From positions 1-11,007 of the forward strand of contig JADYXV010000372.1 in NCBI GenBank assembly GCA_020853995.1: DNA of 11,007 nucleotides, read 5' to 3'. Position 1 is the first letter of the stretch; every line of letters begins with the position of its first letter. The notes under the pieces are model-generated. The model was not told where the DNA came from. It did no database searches and worked only from the letters and a program-made list of their open reading frames with translations. This stretch comes from Novosphingobium sp. GTDB taxonomy: Bacteria > Pseudomonadota > Alphaproteobacteria > Sphingomonadales > Sphingomonadaceae. Below, piece after piece: positions 1 through 6,464 of this stretch. The position numbers were made by a program, and so were the translations under genes.

Positions 1-519
1 GAAGCAGATAGTATCGCAAGGCTTGCCACCGCGATATCTGGCCGCTGGGATGCGCTTGATATCATGGTGATCAACGCGGCAGCTTTCCCCACGCTTACGC
101 CGGTGTGGCAAATCGATCCGCGTGAATTCAACAATGCGCTGACGCTGAATGTCCTGGCCACGCAGGCGCTGCTTGCAGGTTTTGACGGCATGCTGCGCAA
201 AAGCAAGGACGCACGCCTGATCGGCGTTACCAGCAGTGTGGGGGCATCGCCACGCGCCTATTGGGCGGCCTATGGCTCATCCAAGGCTGCGTTTGACGTG
301 CTGCTTGATTGCTATGGTCAGGAAGTGCGGAACACTTCGGCAATCCGCGTTGCCATACTTGATCCCGGAGCGACCCGGACGAAAATGCGCGCTAAAGCCT
401 ATCCCGGCGAAAGCCCCGAAAGCGTCAAACCTCCAGAGGTTGTGGCAGACCGGATTGTTACCCTTCTTGGTGAACAGTTTGCCAGTCCACACCGCGAACG
501 GGTTAACCACACTTCGTAA
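1..519 (+). CDS. Short-chain dehydrogenase/reductase (SDR), 5'-truncated by window edge
   Basis: This is the C-terminal 172 residues of a classical SDR, an NAD(P)-dependent oxidoreductase with a Rossmann fold; the open frame runs from base 1, so the start and the TGxxxGxG cofactor loop lie outside the window. Visible family marks are NAAA (residues 25-28 of the visible part, the counterpart of the SDR NNAG motif), Asn at about 50, a catalytic Ser in TSSVG at about 78, and the YGSSK active site (Tyr91, Lys95). After it comes the LDPGATRT segment, the usual PG loop that closes over the nicotinamide. The TAA stop is at 517-519. Its substrate cannot be told from the sequence. The next gene, a PilZ protein on the same strand, starts 89 nt later, so joint transcription is possible. 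The family call is firm; the specific reaction is unknown. Confidence 0.9.
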   Translation, partial: EADSIARLATAISGRWDALDIMVINAAAFPTLTPVWQIDPREFNNALTLNVLATQALLAGFDGMLRKSKDARLIGVTSSVGASPRAYWAAYGSSKAAFDVLLDCYGQEVRNTSAIRVAILDPGATRTKMRAKAYPGESPESVKPPEVVADRIVTLLGEQFASPHRERVNHTS

Positions 520-545
520 GGCCAAATTAAAGCTCATAGGCGATT

Positions 546-597
546 CTCGGACGCAATCCTGCATGCTCGTGCAGCAGTGAAAAGCTTTGAATCCGAG
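546..597 (+). promoter_or_regulatory. Nested inverted repeats in the leader of the PilZ gene
   Basis: The 89-nt gap between the SDR and PilZ genes holds two nested inverted repeats. The outer arms are CTCGGA (546-551) and TCCGAG (592-597); the inner hairpin has arms CTGCA (559-563) and TGCAG (570-574) around a 6-nt loop. The outer right arm overlaps GAGGG at 595-599, the only Shine-Dalgarno-like sequence before the PilZ start at 609, so folding would hide it. There is no T-run, so a simple intrinsic terminator is unlikely. The pairing is read from the sequence; a regulatory role is inference. Confidence 0.35.
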
Positions 598-608
598 GGC
601 GTTGGTCG

Positions 609-968
609 ATGAATACCACCAGCACTGAATGGAATACAGACACCTACGGGCAAGGCGCGTTCGAGGATCGCTGCGCGCCCCGCCAACGTGTCCACATCCC
701 CGCCAGCTTGCGTCCGTCGGGTGAGCGCGCCTTCAATACGGTGGTTGTTGATCTGGCTCTGGCCGGTTTCTGCGCAAACTCGATCCACCGGTTGCATCCG
801 GGCAATCGCTGCTGGTTGACACTTCCCGGTGTGGAAGCATTGTTGGCAAACGTCGTCTGGTGGGAAAGCGGACGGGTGGGTTGTGCCTTTGACAGGCTTT
901 TAAGCCCCATCGTGCACGACAACATTCTGGTCCGCTTTCGCGGTGACGGCGTTTTCAGGAACGTTTGA
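609..968 (+). CDS. Small PilZ-domain protein
   Basis: This 119-residue stand-alone PilZ-type protein belongs to the family of cyclic-di-GMP receptors. The two signature segments can be made out: RxxxR at residues 21-25 (RCAPR, followed by a further Arg at 27) and a D/NxSxxG-like motif at 48-53 (DLALAG), in which Ala replaces the usual Ser. Between and after them come alternating hydrophobic strands and a late WWESGRVGCAF strand pair, as in the PilZ beta barrel. No signal peptide or membrane segment is seen, so it is probably cytosolic. GAGGG lies about 9 nt before the ATG and may be masked by an upstream hairpin. Its last 14 nt overlap the 3' end of the convergent Cfa-family gene. The fold call is fairly sure; nucleotide binding is uncertain because of the Ser-to-Ala change. 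Confidence 0.8.
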   Translation: MNTTSTEWNTDTYGQGAFEDRCAPRQRVHIPASLRPSGERAFNTVVVDLALAGFCANSIHRLHPGNRCWLTLPGVEALLANVVWWESGRVGCAFDRLLSPIVHDNILVRFRGDGVFRNV

Positions 969-2226
969 CAAGCGTTACCTGGGCGACATTGATCCCGCCG
1001 CCACGGAAACCACCTTCACAATACATCAGATAATATCGCCATAAATCAATGAATTTGCGATCAAAACCTGACGGCAGCGCATCAGTTGCAACGGCGTGAT
1101 CCACAGAATCGCGCCACAACTTCAACGTGCGCGCATAATCAATGCCGAAATCGTGCTGGTCTTCCCAGCTTAACCCGCGGTCTGCCGCCAGTGCTTTGAA
1201 TTCGCGTTCGCTGATCAACAGACCTCCGGGGAAAACATAAGCCTGGATGAAATCGGCGCTGGCGGCATATGCGTCAAACAACTCGTCTCGGATGCTAATG
1301 TATTGCAGCGCTGCCCTGCCCCCCGGCTTGAGGCAACGGGCCAGACAATCAAAATACGATGGCCAGTATTCACGCCCTACGGCCTCGACCATCTCCACGC
1401 TGGCGATGGCGTCGAACTGGCCTTCGACGTCACGGTAATCCTGATGGCGATACTCTATTCCGGTAAGCTCTGACTCTGCCAGTTCACGCCTTGCCCAATC
1501 CAGCTGTTCGTCCGACAGGCTGATCCCTGTTACCCGCGCGGCTGATGTTTCAGTCAATCGCCGCGCCAGAAAACCCCATCCACAACCGATTTCTAGGACA
1601 TCGCTACCGGGTTTTAGCGCGAGCCTGTGCCCCAAACGGTCCACCTTGTTTGCCTGCGCCTGCGCCAGAGACGCATTGTCCGGCAGGCCGTCCCACAAGG
1701 CGCTGGAATAGCTCATCGTTTCATCCAGCCACAGCCGGTAAAAATCATTGCCGAGGTCATAATGCGCGGCGATATTGCGCCGTGCCTGCGCCTTTGAATT
1801 GCGCCGTGCAATGTTCAGCATGCGTCCGGCCCAGCGCCAGGGCCCCTTTGCGCGGCCCGTATCGCCCAGCGTATCGGCATTGCGCATGAACAGATCAAAG
1901 ATCATCACAGGGTCAGGGCTGTCCCATTCTCCCGCAACCCATGCTTCGTACCAGCCAATGGAACCCGCCGTGGCGAGACGCACCAGCGCATGCCAACTTT
2001 TCAGATGGATATGGGCGGTTGGCCCTTCGCCACGGCCACCAACGGTGCGGGCTGACCCGTCAGGCAATTTTGCATGGATCGTGCCATTGACGATGCCCCT
2101 GTCGATCCGTTCAACCGCCGAATTGAACGATCCGGCAAACAGCTTTGCGATCCAGCGGCCGGTGGCGGAAATGTTCCGCCCGCCAGCAACCAGATGCCTT
2201 CCCCTTGTTGGCGTCTGTGCGTTCAT
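955..2226 (-). CDS. Cyclopropane-fatty-acid synthase family SAM methyltransferase
   Basis: This 423-residue enzyme belongs to the Cfa family, which transfers a methyl group from S-adenosylmethionine to the double bond of acyl chains in membrane phospholipids. Family marks are HYDLGNDFY (155-163), the SAM-binding loop VLEIGCGWG (210-218), QDYRD (262-266), EAVGREY (281-287) and the C-terminal CEGGFRGGGINVAQ segment (403-416). Against E. coli Cfa from memory, the bicarbonate-site Glu (here Glu281) and Tyr (Tyr364) are kept, but the Cys is Ser174 and the His is Gln308. It may therefore belong to the subgroup making methylated rather than cyclopropane fatty acids. It follows the photolyase gene by 37 nt on the same strand, so the two are probably co-transcribed. 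The family call is firm; the exact lipid product is open, so no gene symbol is given. Confidence 0.88.
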   Translation of the reverse strand: MNAQTPTRGRHLVAGGRNISATGRWIAKLFAGSFNSAVERIDRGIVNGTIHAKLPDGSARTVGGRGEGPTAHIHLKSWHALVRLATAGSIGWYEAWVAGEWDSPDPVMIFDLFMRNADTLGDTGRAKGPWRWAGRMLNIARRNSKAQARRNIAAHYDLGNDFYRLWLDETMSYSSALWDGLPDNASLAQAQANKVDRLGHRLALKPGSDVLEIGCGWGFLARRLTETSAARVTGISLSDEQLDWARRELAESELTGIEYRHQDYRDVEGQFDAIASVEMVEAVGREYWPSYFDCLARCLKPGGRAALQYISIRDELFDAYAASADFIQAYVFPGGLLISEREFKALAADRGLSWEDQHDFGIDYARTLKLWRDSVDHAVATDALPSGFDRKFIDLWRYYLMYCEGGFRGGGINVAQVTLVKRS

Positions 2227-2263
2227 GATCGGCCTATGCGTCGAGGTGCTGAAGAGCGCAAGA

Positions 2264-3640
2264 TCATGAAAGCTTCATCTGGTCATGGGCTGCCAAAGCA
2301 CGCGCGCGCGCGGCGGCATGTGCAACAATCTTGGCAGGATAGCCGCGCGGCGGAATTGCCGGATCGTGCAGCTTGTCGTCCGGCAAATGCGCCAGTTCGG
2401 GTACCCATCGGCGGATGTATCCAGCGGCATCGAATTTGGGGCTTTGCGTCAAAGGGGCCATGATCCGCACGAACATGTTGGAATCAACACCTGTGCCCGC
2501 AGTCCACTGCCAATTCACCGCATTTGATCCATAGTCGGCGTCAACCAGCGTATCCCAGAACCAGCGCTCACCTTCGCGCCAGTCAATCAGCAAATGCTTT
2601 ACCAGAAAGCTGGCGGCGATCATCCGTACGCGGTTGTGCATCCATCCGGTGTGCCATAATTCGCGCATCCCGGCATCCACGATGGGGTAGCCGGTCCGGC
2701 CCTGCTGCCAAGCCTGCAATCCCGGCCTGTCATCGCGCCATTGCAGCCGGTCATAGGCATCGCGCGCATTGCGGGTGCCATAATCGGGAAACTGGACGAT
2801 GACATTCTGGGCATAATCGCGCCATCCCAGCTCACTGAGGAACACATCGACCGAACCACCGGCAGTTGCCACGCGCGGCCAGATCATGGCAGGCGAAATT
2901 TCGCCAAAGTGCAGGTGCGGTGACAAGCGCGATGTGCCCTCAACCGAAGGCAAATTGCGACATTCGTTGTATCGCGCAGCCCGGTCGACAAAGTCGTCAA
3001 GACGGGCAAGCGCCCCGGCCTCCCCCGGCGTCCATGCTTCACGAAAGCCAGCAGCCCAGTCCGGTCTGGTCGGCAGCAAGTCCCAATCCGCTAATGCGTC
3101 ACTAGCAGGCCAGATGGCGGGCGGATCAAGCCGTTCGGGCGCGGGCAAGGGCGATACAGGCGGCATGCGCTCGCGCAAGGCATTCCAGAACGGCGTGAAG
3201 ATCTTGTAGGGTGCGCCGCCCCCTGTCAGCACCGTCCCTGCAGGGGCAAGGTAATTGCCATCATGCAAAACCAGTTTGAGCGTTTTCGCGACGGCGCGTT
3301 CAGCGTTGCGCCACCAGGGTTCATAGTGATGCAGCGCATGGACCGTGTCTGCGCCAGTCTCGCGGCAGATTGCCGCCAAATGTTCATGACAACTGCCCCG
3401 ACGCAGGATGAGCCGCGACCCGAACTTTTTCAGCGAGGCGTCAAGGCTTGCCAAGCTGTGATGCAGCCACCAGCGCGAGGCACCGCCCATCCGGTGATGC
3501 CTGGCCAGTTCATCATCCAGCACATAGACCGCGATGACCGGACCTTTTGACGCGGCCGTTGCCAGCGCTGCCTGATCAGCCAAGCGCAAATCGCGCCTGA
3601 ACCAGACAATGGAAGGGGTTGCACCATCATGTGACGTCAC
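2264..3640 (-). CDS. phrB: Deoxyribodipyrimidine photolyase (cryptochrome/photolyase family)
   Basis: This 458-residue enzyme uses blue light to split UV-made cyclobutane pyrimidine dimers in DNA. The N-terminal antenna domain opens with IVWFRRDLRL (11-20). The C-terminal FAD domain carries TSRLSPHLHFGEIS (236-249), ELGWRDYAQ (270-278), RTGYPIVDAGMRELW (315-329), HNRVRM (335-340) and a DADYGSNAVNWQW segment (367-379), all typical of class I photolyases. The Asn-Glu pair that binds the folate antenna in E. coli appears as Trp-Trp near residues 109-110. The start is GTG at 3640: AGGA lies 9 nt upstream, there is no in-frame ATG nearby, and no start codon was seen further upstream in the stretch read. 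The gene is divergent from a PAP2 gene and followed by the Cfa-family gene. Photolyase is the best call; a cryptochrome-like role is less likely. Confidence 0.93.
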   Translation of the reverse strand: MTSHDGATPSIVWFRRDLRLADQAALATAASKGPVIAVYVLDDELARHHRMGGASRWWLHHSLASLDASLKKFGSRLILRRGSCHEHLAAICRETGADTVHALHHYEPWWRNAERAVAKTLKLVLHDGNYLAPAGTVLTGGGAPYKIFTPFWNALRERMPPVSPLPAPERLDPPAIWPASDALADWDLLPTRPDWAAGFREAWTPGEAGALARLDDFVDRAARYNECRNLPSVEGTSRLSPHLHFGEISPAMIWPRVATAGGSVDVFLSELGWRDYAQNVIVQFPDYGTRNARDAYDRLQWRDDRPGLQAWQQGRTGYPIVDAGMRELWHTGWMHNRVRMIAASFLVKHLLIDWREGERWFWDTLVDADYGSNAVNWQWTAGTGVDSNMFVRIMAPLTQSPKFDAAGYIRRWVPELAHLPDDKLHDPAIPPRGYPAKIVAHAAARARALAAHDQMKLS

Positions 3641-3676
3641 AATTTGTTTTCCTGTTGCGTCGGGCTCAAATGATCG

Positions 3677-3702
3677 GGAACATCATCAAGCCATCGCCCG
3701 TT
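3677..3702 (+). promoter_or_regulatory. Candidate EcfG-type (general stress) promoter for the PAP2 gene
   Basis: GGAAC (3677-3681) and CGTT (3699-3702) are separated by exactly 17 nt. This matches the GGAAC-N16/17-CGTT consensus of the alphaproteobacterial general stress sigma factor EcfG (sigma-T in Caulobacter). It sits in the short gap between divergent genes and points toward PAP2. The expected transcript start, about 7 nt downstream, falls only a few bases before the ATG at 3714, so the mRNA would be nearly leaderless. The match is seen directly; promoter activity is inferred. Confidence 0.6.
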
Positions 3703-3704
3703 CC
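3679..3704 (-). promoter_or_regulatory. Candidate opposing EcfG-type promoter for phrB and the Cfa-family gene
   Basis: On the minus strand GGAAC (3704-3700) is followed after 17 nt by TGTT (3682-3679), one mismatch from the EcfG consensus and at the preferred spacing. It almost coincides with the plus-strand element, so the two make one near-symmetric unit. Transcription would start near 3672 and give a leader of about 30 nt with the AGGA ribosome site of the GTG start at 3640. The weaker -10 element lowers confidence slightly, but position and geometry fit well. Confidence 0.5.
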
Positions 3705-3713
3705 AAGGTTCGC

Positions 3714-4427
3714 ATGATCAACTCGCCGTCAGTTAACCACCTGTCCCAAAGGGCGCTTCACTGGCGCATCTCGCCTGCGCACGCAATGATGGCGGCTGCG
3801 GTATGCTGGACCGGATTTGCGACCATCACGGCTGTCGTCCTGACCGGGCAAAGCGAGGGTATTGATAGCGCGGGACTGCTGTTCTGGCGACGGGGCGCAA
3901 TGCTTGTGCCTGTGGGCCCGCCCTGGCTTCTGGAAGGCGTGCGCGATGTCACCGCGCTCGGCGGCGTGTTCTTGCGCAACCTTGTCGCAATCGGCGCGCT
4001 GGCCGCCTTGATATCGCTGCGCTTACACCGCGAAGCTGTGCTGCTTGCAGCAACAGTGATGGGCGGATGGTTGCTGAACACAGCACTGAAACTGATGGTA
4101 GGTCGCCCTCGCCCCTTGATCGTCCCCCATCTGACCGAGGCTGGTGGGCAAAGCTTTCCCAGCGGACACAGTTTCAACTCAGCGGTCGTGTACATCGCAA
4201 TTGCATTGGCGTTTGCGGCCATGACCCCGGTGCGTCGTGTGCGCTGGTCATTGGTTGGCATCGCAATGTTGGCAAGCTTAGCCGTAGCGTTCAGCCGCGT
4301 GTGGCTTGGCGTTCACTTTCCAAGCGATGCACTGGCAGGCTGGCTGGGGGGCGCAGGTTGGGCATTTCTGGCAGCAGCTATCCTGCAACGACCGGCCAAG
4401 GCGGGCGCAGATGCAATGGAGAGCTAG
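3714..4427 (+). CDS. PAP2-family membrane phosphatase
   Basis: This integral membrane protein of the type 2 phosphatidic acid phosphatase family removes phosphate from lipid phosphates or polyprenyl pyrophosphates at the membrane. All three catalytic motifs are intact: KLMVGRPRP (K126 to P134, KX6RP), PSGH (149-152) and SRVWLGVHFPSD (S194 to D205, SRX5HX3D). About six hydrophobic helices are visible near residues 26-45, 84-103, 107-124, 155-171, 178-195 and 208-225. The open frame extends up to 3609, but that stretch overlaps the photolyase coding region. ATG at 3714 is preferred because AAGG lies 5 nt before it, giving 237 residues; Met25 and Met26 are weaker alternatives. It ends convergently with the hydrolase gene, their stop codons sharing CTAG. 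The substrate (phosphatidate, undecaprenyl pyrophosphate or another) cannot be decided. Confidence 0.87.
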   Translation: MINSPSVNHLSQRALHWRISPAHAMMAAAVCWTGFATITAVVLTGQSEGIDSAGLLFWRRGAMLVPVGPPWLLEGVRDVTALGGVFLRNLVAIGALAALISLRLHREAVLLAATVMGGWLLNTALKLMVGRPRPLIVPHLTEAGGQSFPSGHSFNSAVVYIAIALAFAAMTPVRRVRWSLVGIAMLASLAVAFSRVWLGVHFPSDALAGWLGGAGWAFLAAAILQRPAKAGADAMES

Positions 4428-5362
4428 CACTCTTTCAGGCTGACCGTTTCCTGAAAACCGCCCGCCATGACCGGACCAGCAAAGCGTGCATCACCGAACG
4501 TCACGGTCACGTTGCAACCGTCCCGGTCAACACGCGCCGTCGGCATTTGCGACCAGGCGAGGAAGTCACGCACTTCAGGCGTTGCCATTGCGGCGCGTTT
4601 TACCACTGGCAAGCTCATGTTATCGGCAACCTGCTGTCCATAATCCAAAAGCCTTGCTGCGCTACGAAGCGGATCAAAGCGCCCATGCGTGATCGCGCCG
4701 CCAGCCCGCCAGACAACATTGCGCCGCCAGAAAAGGAGAGGTTCGGGCGAGGCAAAAACACGGTCTGGCCGGGCGTAGGGTACGTCGGTGGTCGGCGCGC
4801 GCCACGCCATCGCGCTGATCGCCATGTTGACGAGAATGAACACGATCGTGGCAAGCAAAGCCACAATTGCAGGCTTTCCGGATTTTCCTTTGCGTGCCCG
4901 CCAGATGCCGAAGCCCAGAAAGGCCAGCAGCCACGGCGATACGATGAACAAACCGTCGGTATGGAACCAGCGCCCGGTTGCCGGAGACAGCAATTGCACC
5001 GCATAAACGTTTTGCAAATCAAGCAGCGGGTGGGTGATCGCGCCCAGCCAGGATAGCGCAAGCAACCAGCCAAAGTGCATCCGTGGCGCGTCGGTTGCGA
5101 CTTTACCGTTTGCAAGCTGCCAGCGATCCAGCAGCCACAGCAAGACTGCCAGCACAGGCGGCAAGAGCACAACCCCGCCTACCAGCCCATGCGTAAAGCC
5201 GCGATGCATCGCCAGCGGTGCCCAAGGCGCCCATCCGAAAAACACATCGATATCAGGCAAGTTGGCGGCAAGAATGCAGGCCGCCATGCCCTTGCGTGTA
5301 CGATGCTTCAGGCCGGTTTCGGCCAGCGCCCAACCGACGAGGCTGTGTGTCAGGTTATCCAG
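4424..5362 (-). CDS. YbcI/YdjM-type membrane-bound metal-dependent hydrolase, apparent CTG start
   Basis: This protein belongs to the LexA-regulated-type membrane-bound metal-dependent hydrolase family (YbcI/YdjM), whose substrate is not established. From residue 1 it has DNLTHSLVG (2-10), NLPDID (34-39), HRGFTH (53-58) and HPLLD (111-115), supplying the conserved His and Asp residues presumed to bind metal. Several membrane helices follow (about 60-77, 95-110, 140-155 and 165-183), then a soluble C-terminal part. The first in-frame ATG, at 5287, would delete the conserved DNLTHSLVG block. Upstream of it, back to a TGA at 5393-5395, the frame holds no ATG, GTG or TTG; the codon where Met should stand is CTG (5360-5362), giving 312 residues. 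A lost G in the G4 run at 5371-5374 is the alternative explanation. It follows korB by 34 nt on the same strand. Confidence 0.78.
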   Translation of the reverse strand: MDNLTHSLVGWALAETGLKHRTRKGMAACILAANLPDIDVFFGWAPWAPLAMHRGFTHGLVGGVVLLPPVLAVLLWLLDRWQLANGKVATDAPRMHFGWLLALSWLGAITHPLLDLQNVYAVQLLSPATGRWFHTDGLFIVSPWLLAFLGFGIWRARKGKSGKPAIVALLATIVFILVNMAISAMAWRAPTTDVPYARPDRVFASPEPLLFWRRNVVWRAGGAITHGRFDPLRSAARLLDYGQQVADNMSLPVVKRAAMATPEVRDFLAWSQMPTARVDRDGCNVTVTFGDARFAGPVMAGGFQETVSLKEC

Positions 5363-5396
5363 ACGCCAATCCCCATCGGTTGTGCGGTGTGCTCAA

Positions 5397-6452
5397 TCAG
5401 ATCGGATCGGCGGCGGTTCCGCTGACGGTCCAGGTCTGGCCCTTGGCTAGCAGCTTGGCGAGATTGGCTTCTTTGCCGACACGCGATTTGGCGTCCTGGC
5501 CAAGCAGCACTTCTTCGTACGTCGGGCGCGGATCATCATAGATTACGCCCAGCGCCATCGGGAACGGGCCGAACGGCATTTCTACCAGCATATGCGCAAT
5601 CGCGCGATTGCGGGCGTTGTGGACGATGACGCCCGCTGCCTGCCAATCGCCATCGACCACATCGACGACTTTCAGGCTGAGCGTTTCCATATCAAGCGCA
5701 ATGCCCTTGATGCCACCGGATTTTTCGCTGCCGAACAGCATGGGCTGGCCATCTTCAACCCAAAGCTGGTTCTGATCCGCCACGCCCTTGGCGACGAAAT
5801 CATCGAAGCGGTCTTTGTTATAGACAATGCAGTTCTGGAAGATTTCCACGAACGCCGCACCCTTGTGGGCGTGCGATGCCTTCAACACACCGCTAAGGTT
5901 CTTGGACACATCATAAGCGCGGGCGATAAACCGCGCGCCTGATCCCAATGCAAAGGCACATGGGCTGGCGGGGTGATCGACCGAACCCAAGGGCGACGTC
6001 GGGCTGTTGGTGCCCTCACGGCTGGTGGGCGAAAACTGGCCTTTGGTCAGGCCGTAAATCTCGTTGTTGAACAGCAGGATCTGCACATTCACATTGCGGC
6101 GCAGGATGTGCATCGTGTGATTGCCGCCGATCGACATGCCATCACCGTCACCGGTTACGATCCAGACGTCGAGGTCCGGATTGGCTAGCTTGACGCCTGT
6201 AGCAAAAGCCGGCGCACGACCGTGGATGGTGTGGAAGCCATAGCTTTCAATGTAATAGGGAAAACGGCTTGAGCAGCCGATGCCCGACACGAACACGGTG
6301 TTCGAAGGATCAGCGCCGATTTCAGGCAAAGTGCGCTGCACGGCCTTTAGGATCGCGTAATCGCCGCAACCTGGGCACCAACGCACTTCCTGATCGGTTT
6401 CCCAGTCCTTCAGCGTGGTCTGGACCTTGGCGATGGGAGTCATGTCGTTCAT
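5397..6452 (-). CDS. korB: 2-oxoacid:ferredoxin oxidoreductase, beta subunit (2-oxoglutarate type likely)
   Basis: This 351-residue subunit holds the thiamine pyrophosphate site and the iron-sulfur cluster of a 2-oxoacid:ferredoxin oxidoreductase, which decarboxylates 2-oxoacids (probably 2-oxoglutarate) to acyl-CoA and reduces ferredoxin. WCPGCGDY (25-32), GIGCSSRFPYY (57-67), the TPP/Mg motif GDGDGMSIGGNH (101-112) and NNEIYGLTKGQFSPTS (129-144) are clear. Cys26, Cys29, Cys60 and Cys208 are the expected [4Fe-4S] ligands. The ATG at 6452 is supported by AAGGGG 8 nt upstream; this ribosome site overlaps the TAA stop of korA, so the two subunits are probably translationally coupled. The substrate (2-oxoglutarate versus pyruvate or others) is inferred from resemblance to bacterial KorAB, not proven. 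Confidence 0.92.
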   Translation of the reverse strand: MNDMTPIAKVQTTLKDWETDQEVRWCPGCGDYAILKAVQRTLPEIGADPSNTVFVSGIGCSSRFPYYIESYGFHTIHGRAPAFATGVKLANPDLDVWIVTGDGDGMSIGGNHTMHILRRNVNVQILLFNNEIYGLTKGQFSPTSREGTNSPTSPLGSVDHPASPCAFALGSGARFIARAYDVSKNLSGVLKASHAHKGAAFVEIFQNCIVYNKDRFDDFVAKGVADQNQLWVEDGQPMLFGSEKSGGIKGIALDMETLSLKVVDVVDGDWQAAGVIVHNARNRAIAHMLVEMPFGPFPMALGVIYDDPRPTYEEVLLGQDAKSRVGKEANLAKLLAKGQTWTVSGTAADPI

Positions 6453-6464
6453 GTCTATATCCCC

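Noticed and set aside
305..327. GGAAC and CGTT inside the SDR gene
   Set aside because: The spacing is 14 nt and the site lies within coding sequence.
534..797. 87-residue minus-strand frame across the PilZ 5' end
   Set aside because: It is antisense to the PilZ gene and has no ribosome site or motif.
1775..2269. 164-residue plus-strand frame antisense to the Cfa-family gene
   Set aside because: The opposite strand has a complete family match; this frame shows only Arg/Pro/Ala-rich shadow composition.
2301..2312. Alternating CG run of 12 nt, possible Z-DNA or slippage site
   Set aside because: It is explained by Ala/Arg codons in the photolyase C-terminus; nothing else supports a role.
4067..5056. 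329-residue open frame on the plus strand across the PAP2 and hydrolase genes
   Set aside because: It covers the PAP2 3' half in another frame and then the hydrolase antisense; its composition is Arg/His/Pro-rich and low in family-like motifs, and both overlapped genes have intact motifs.
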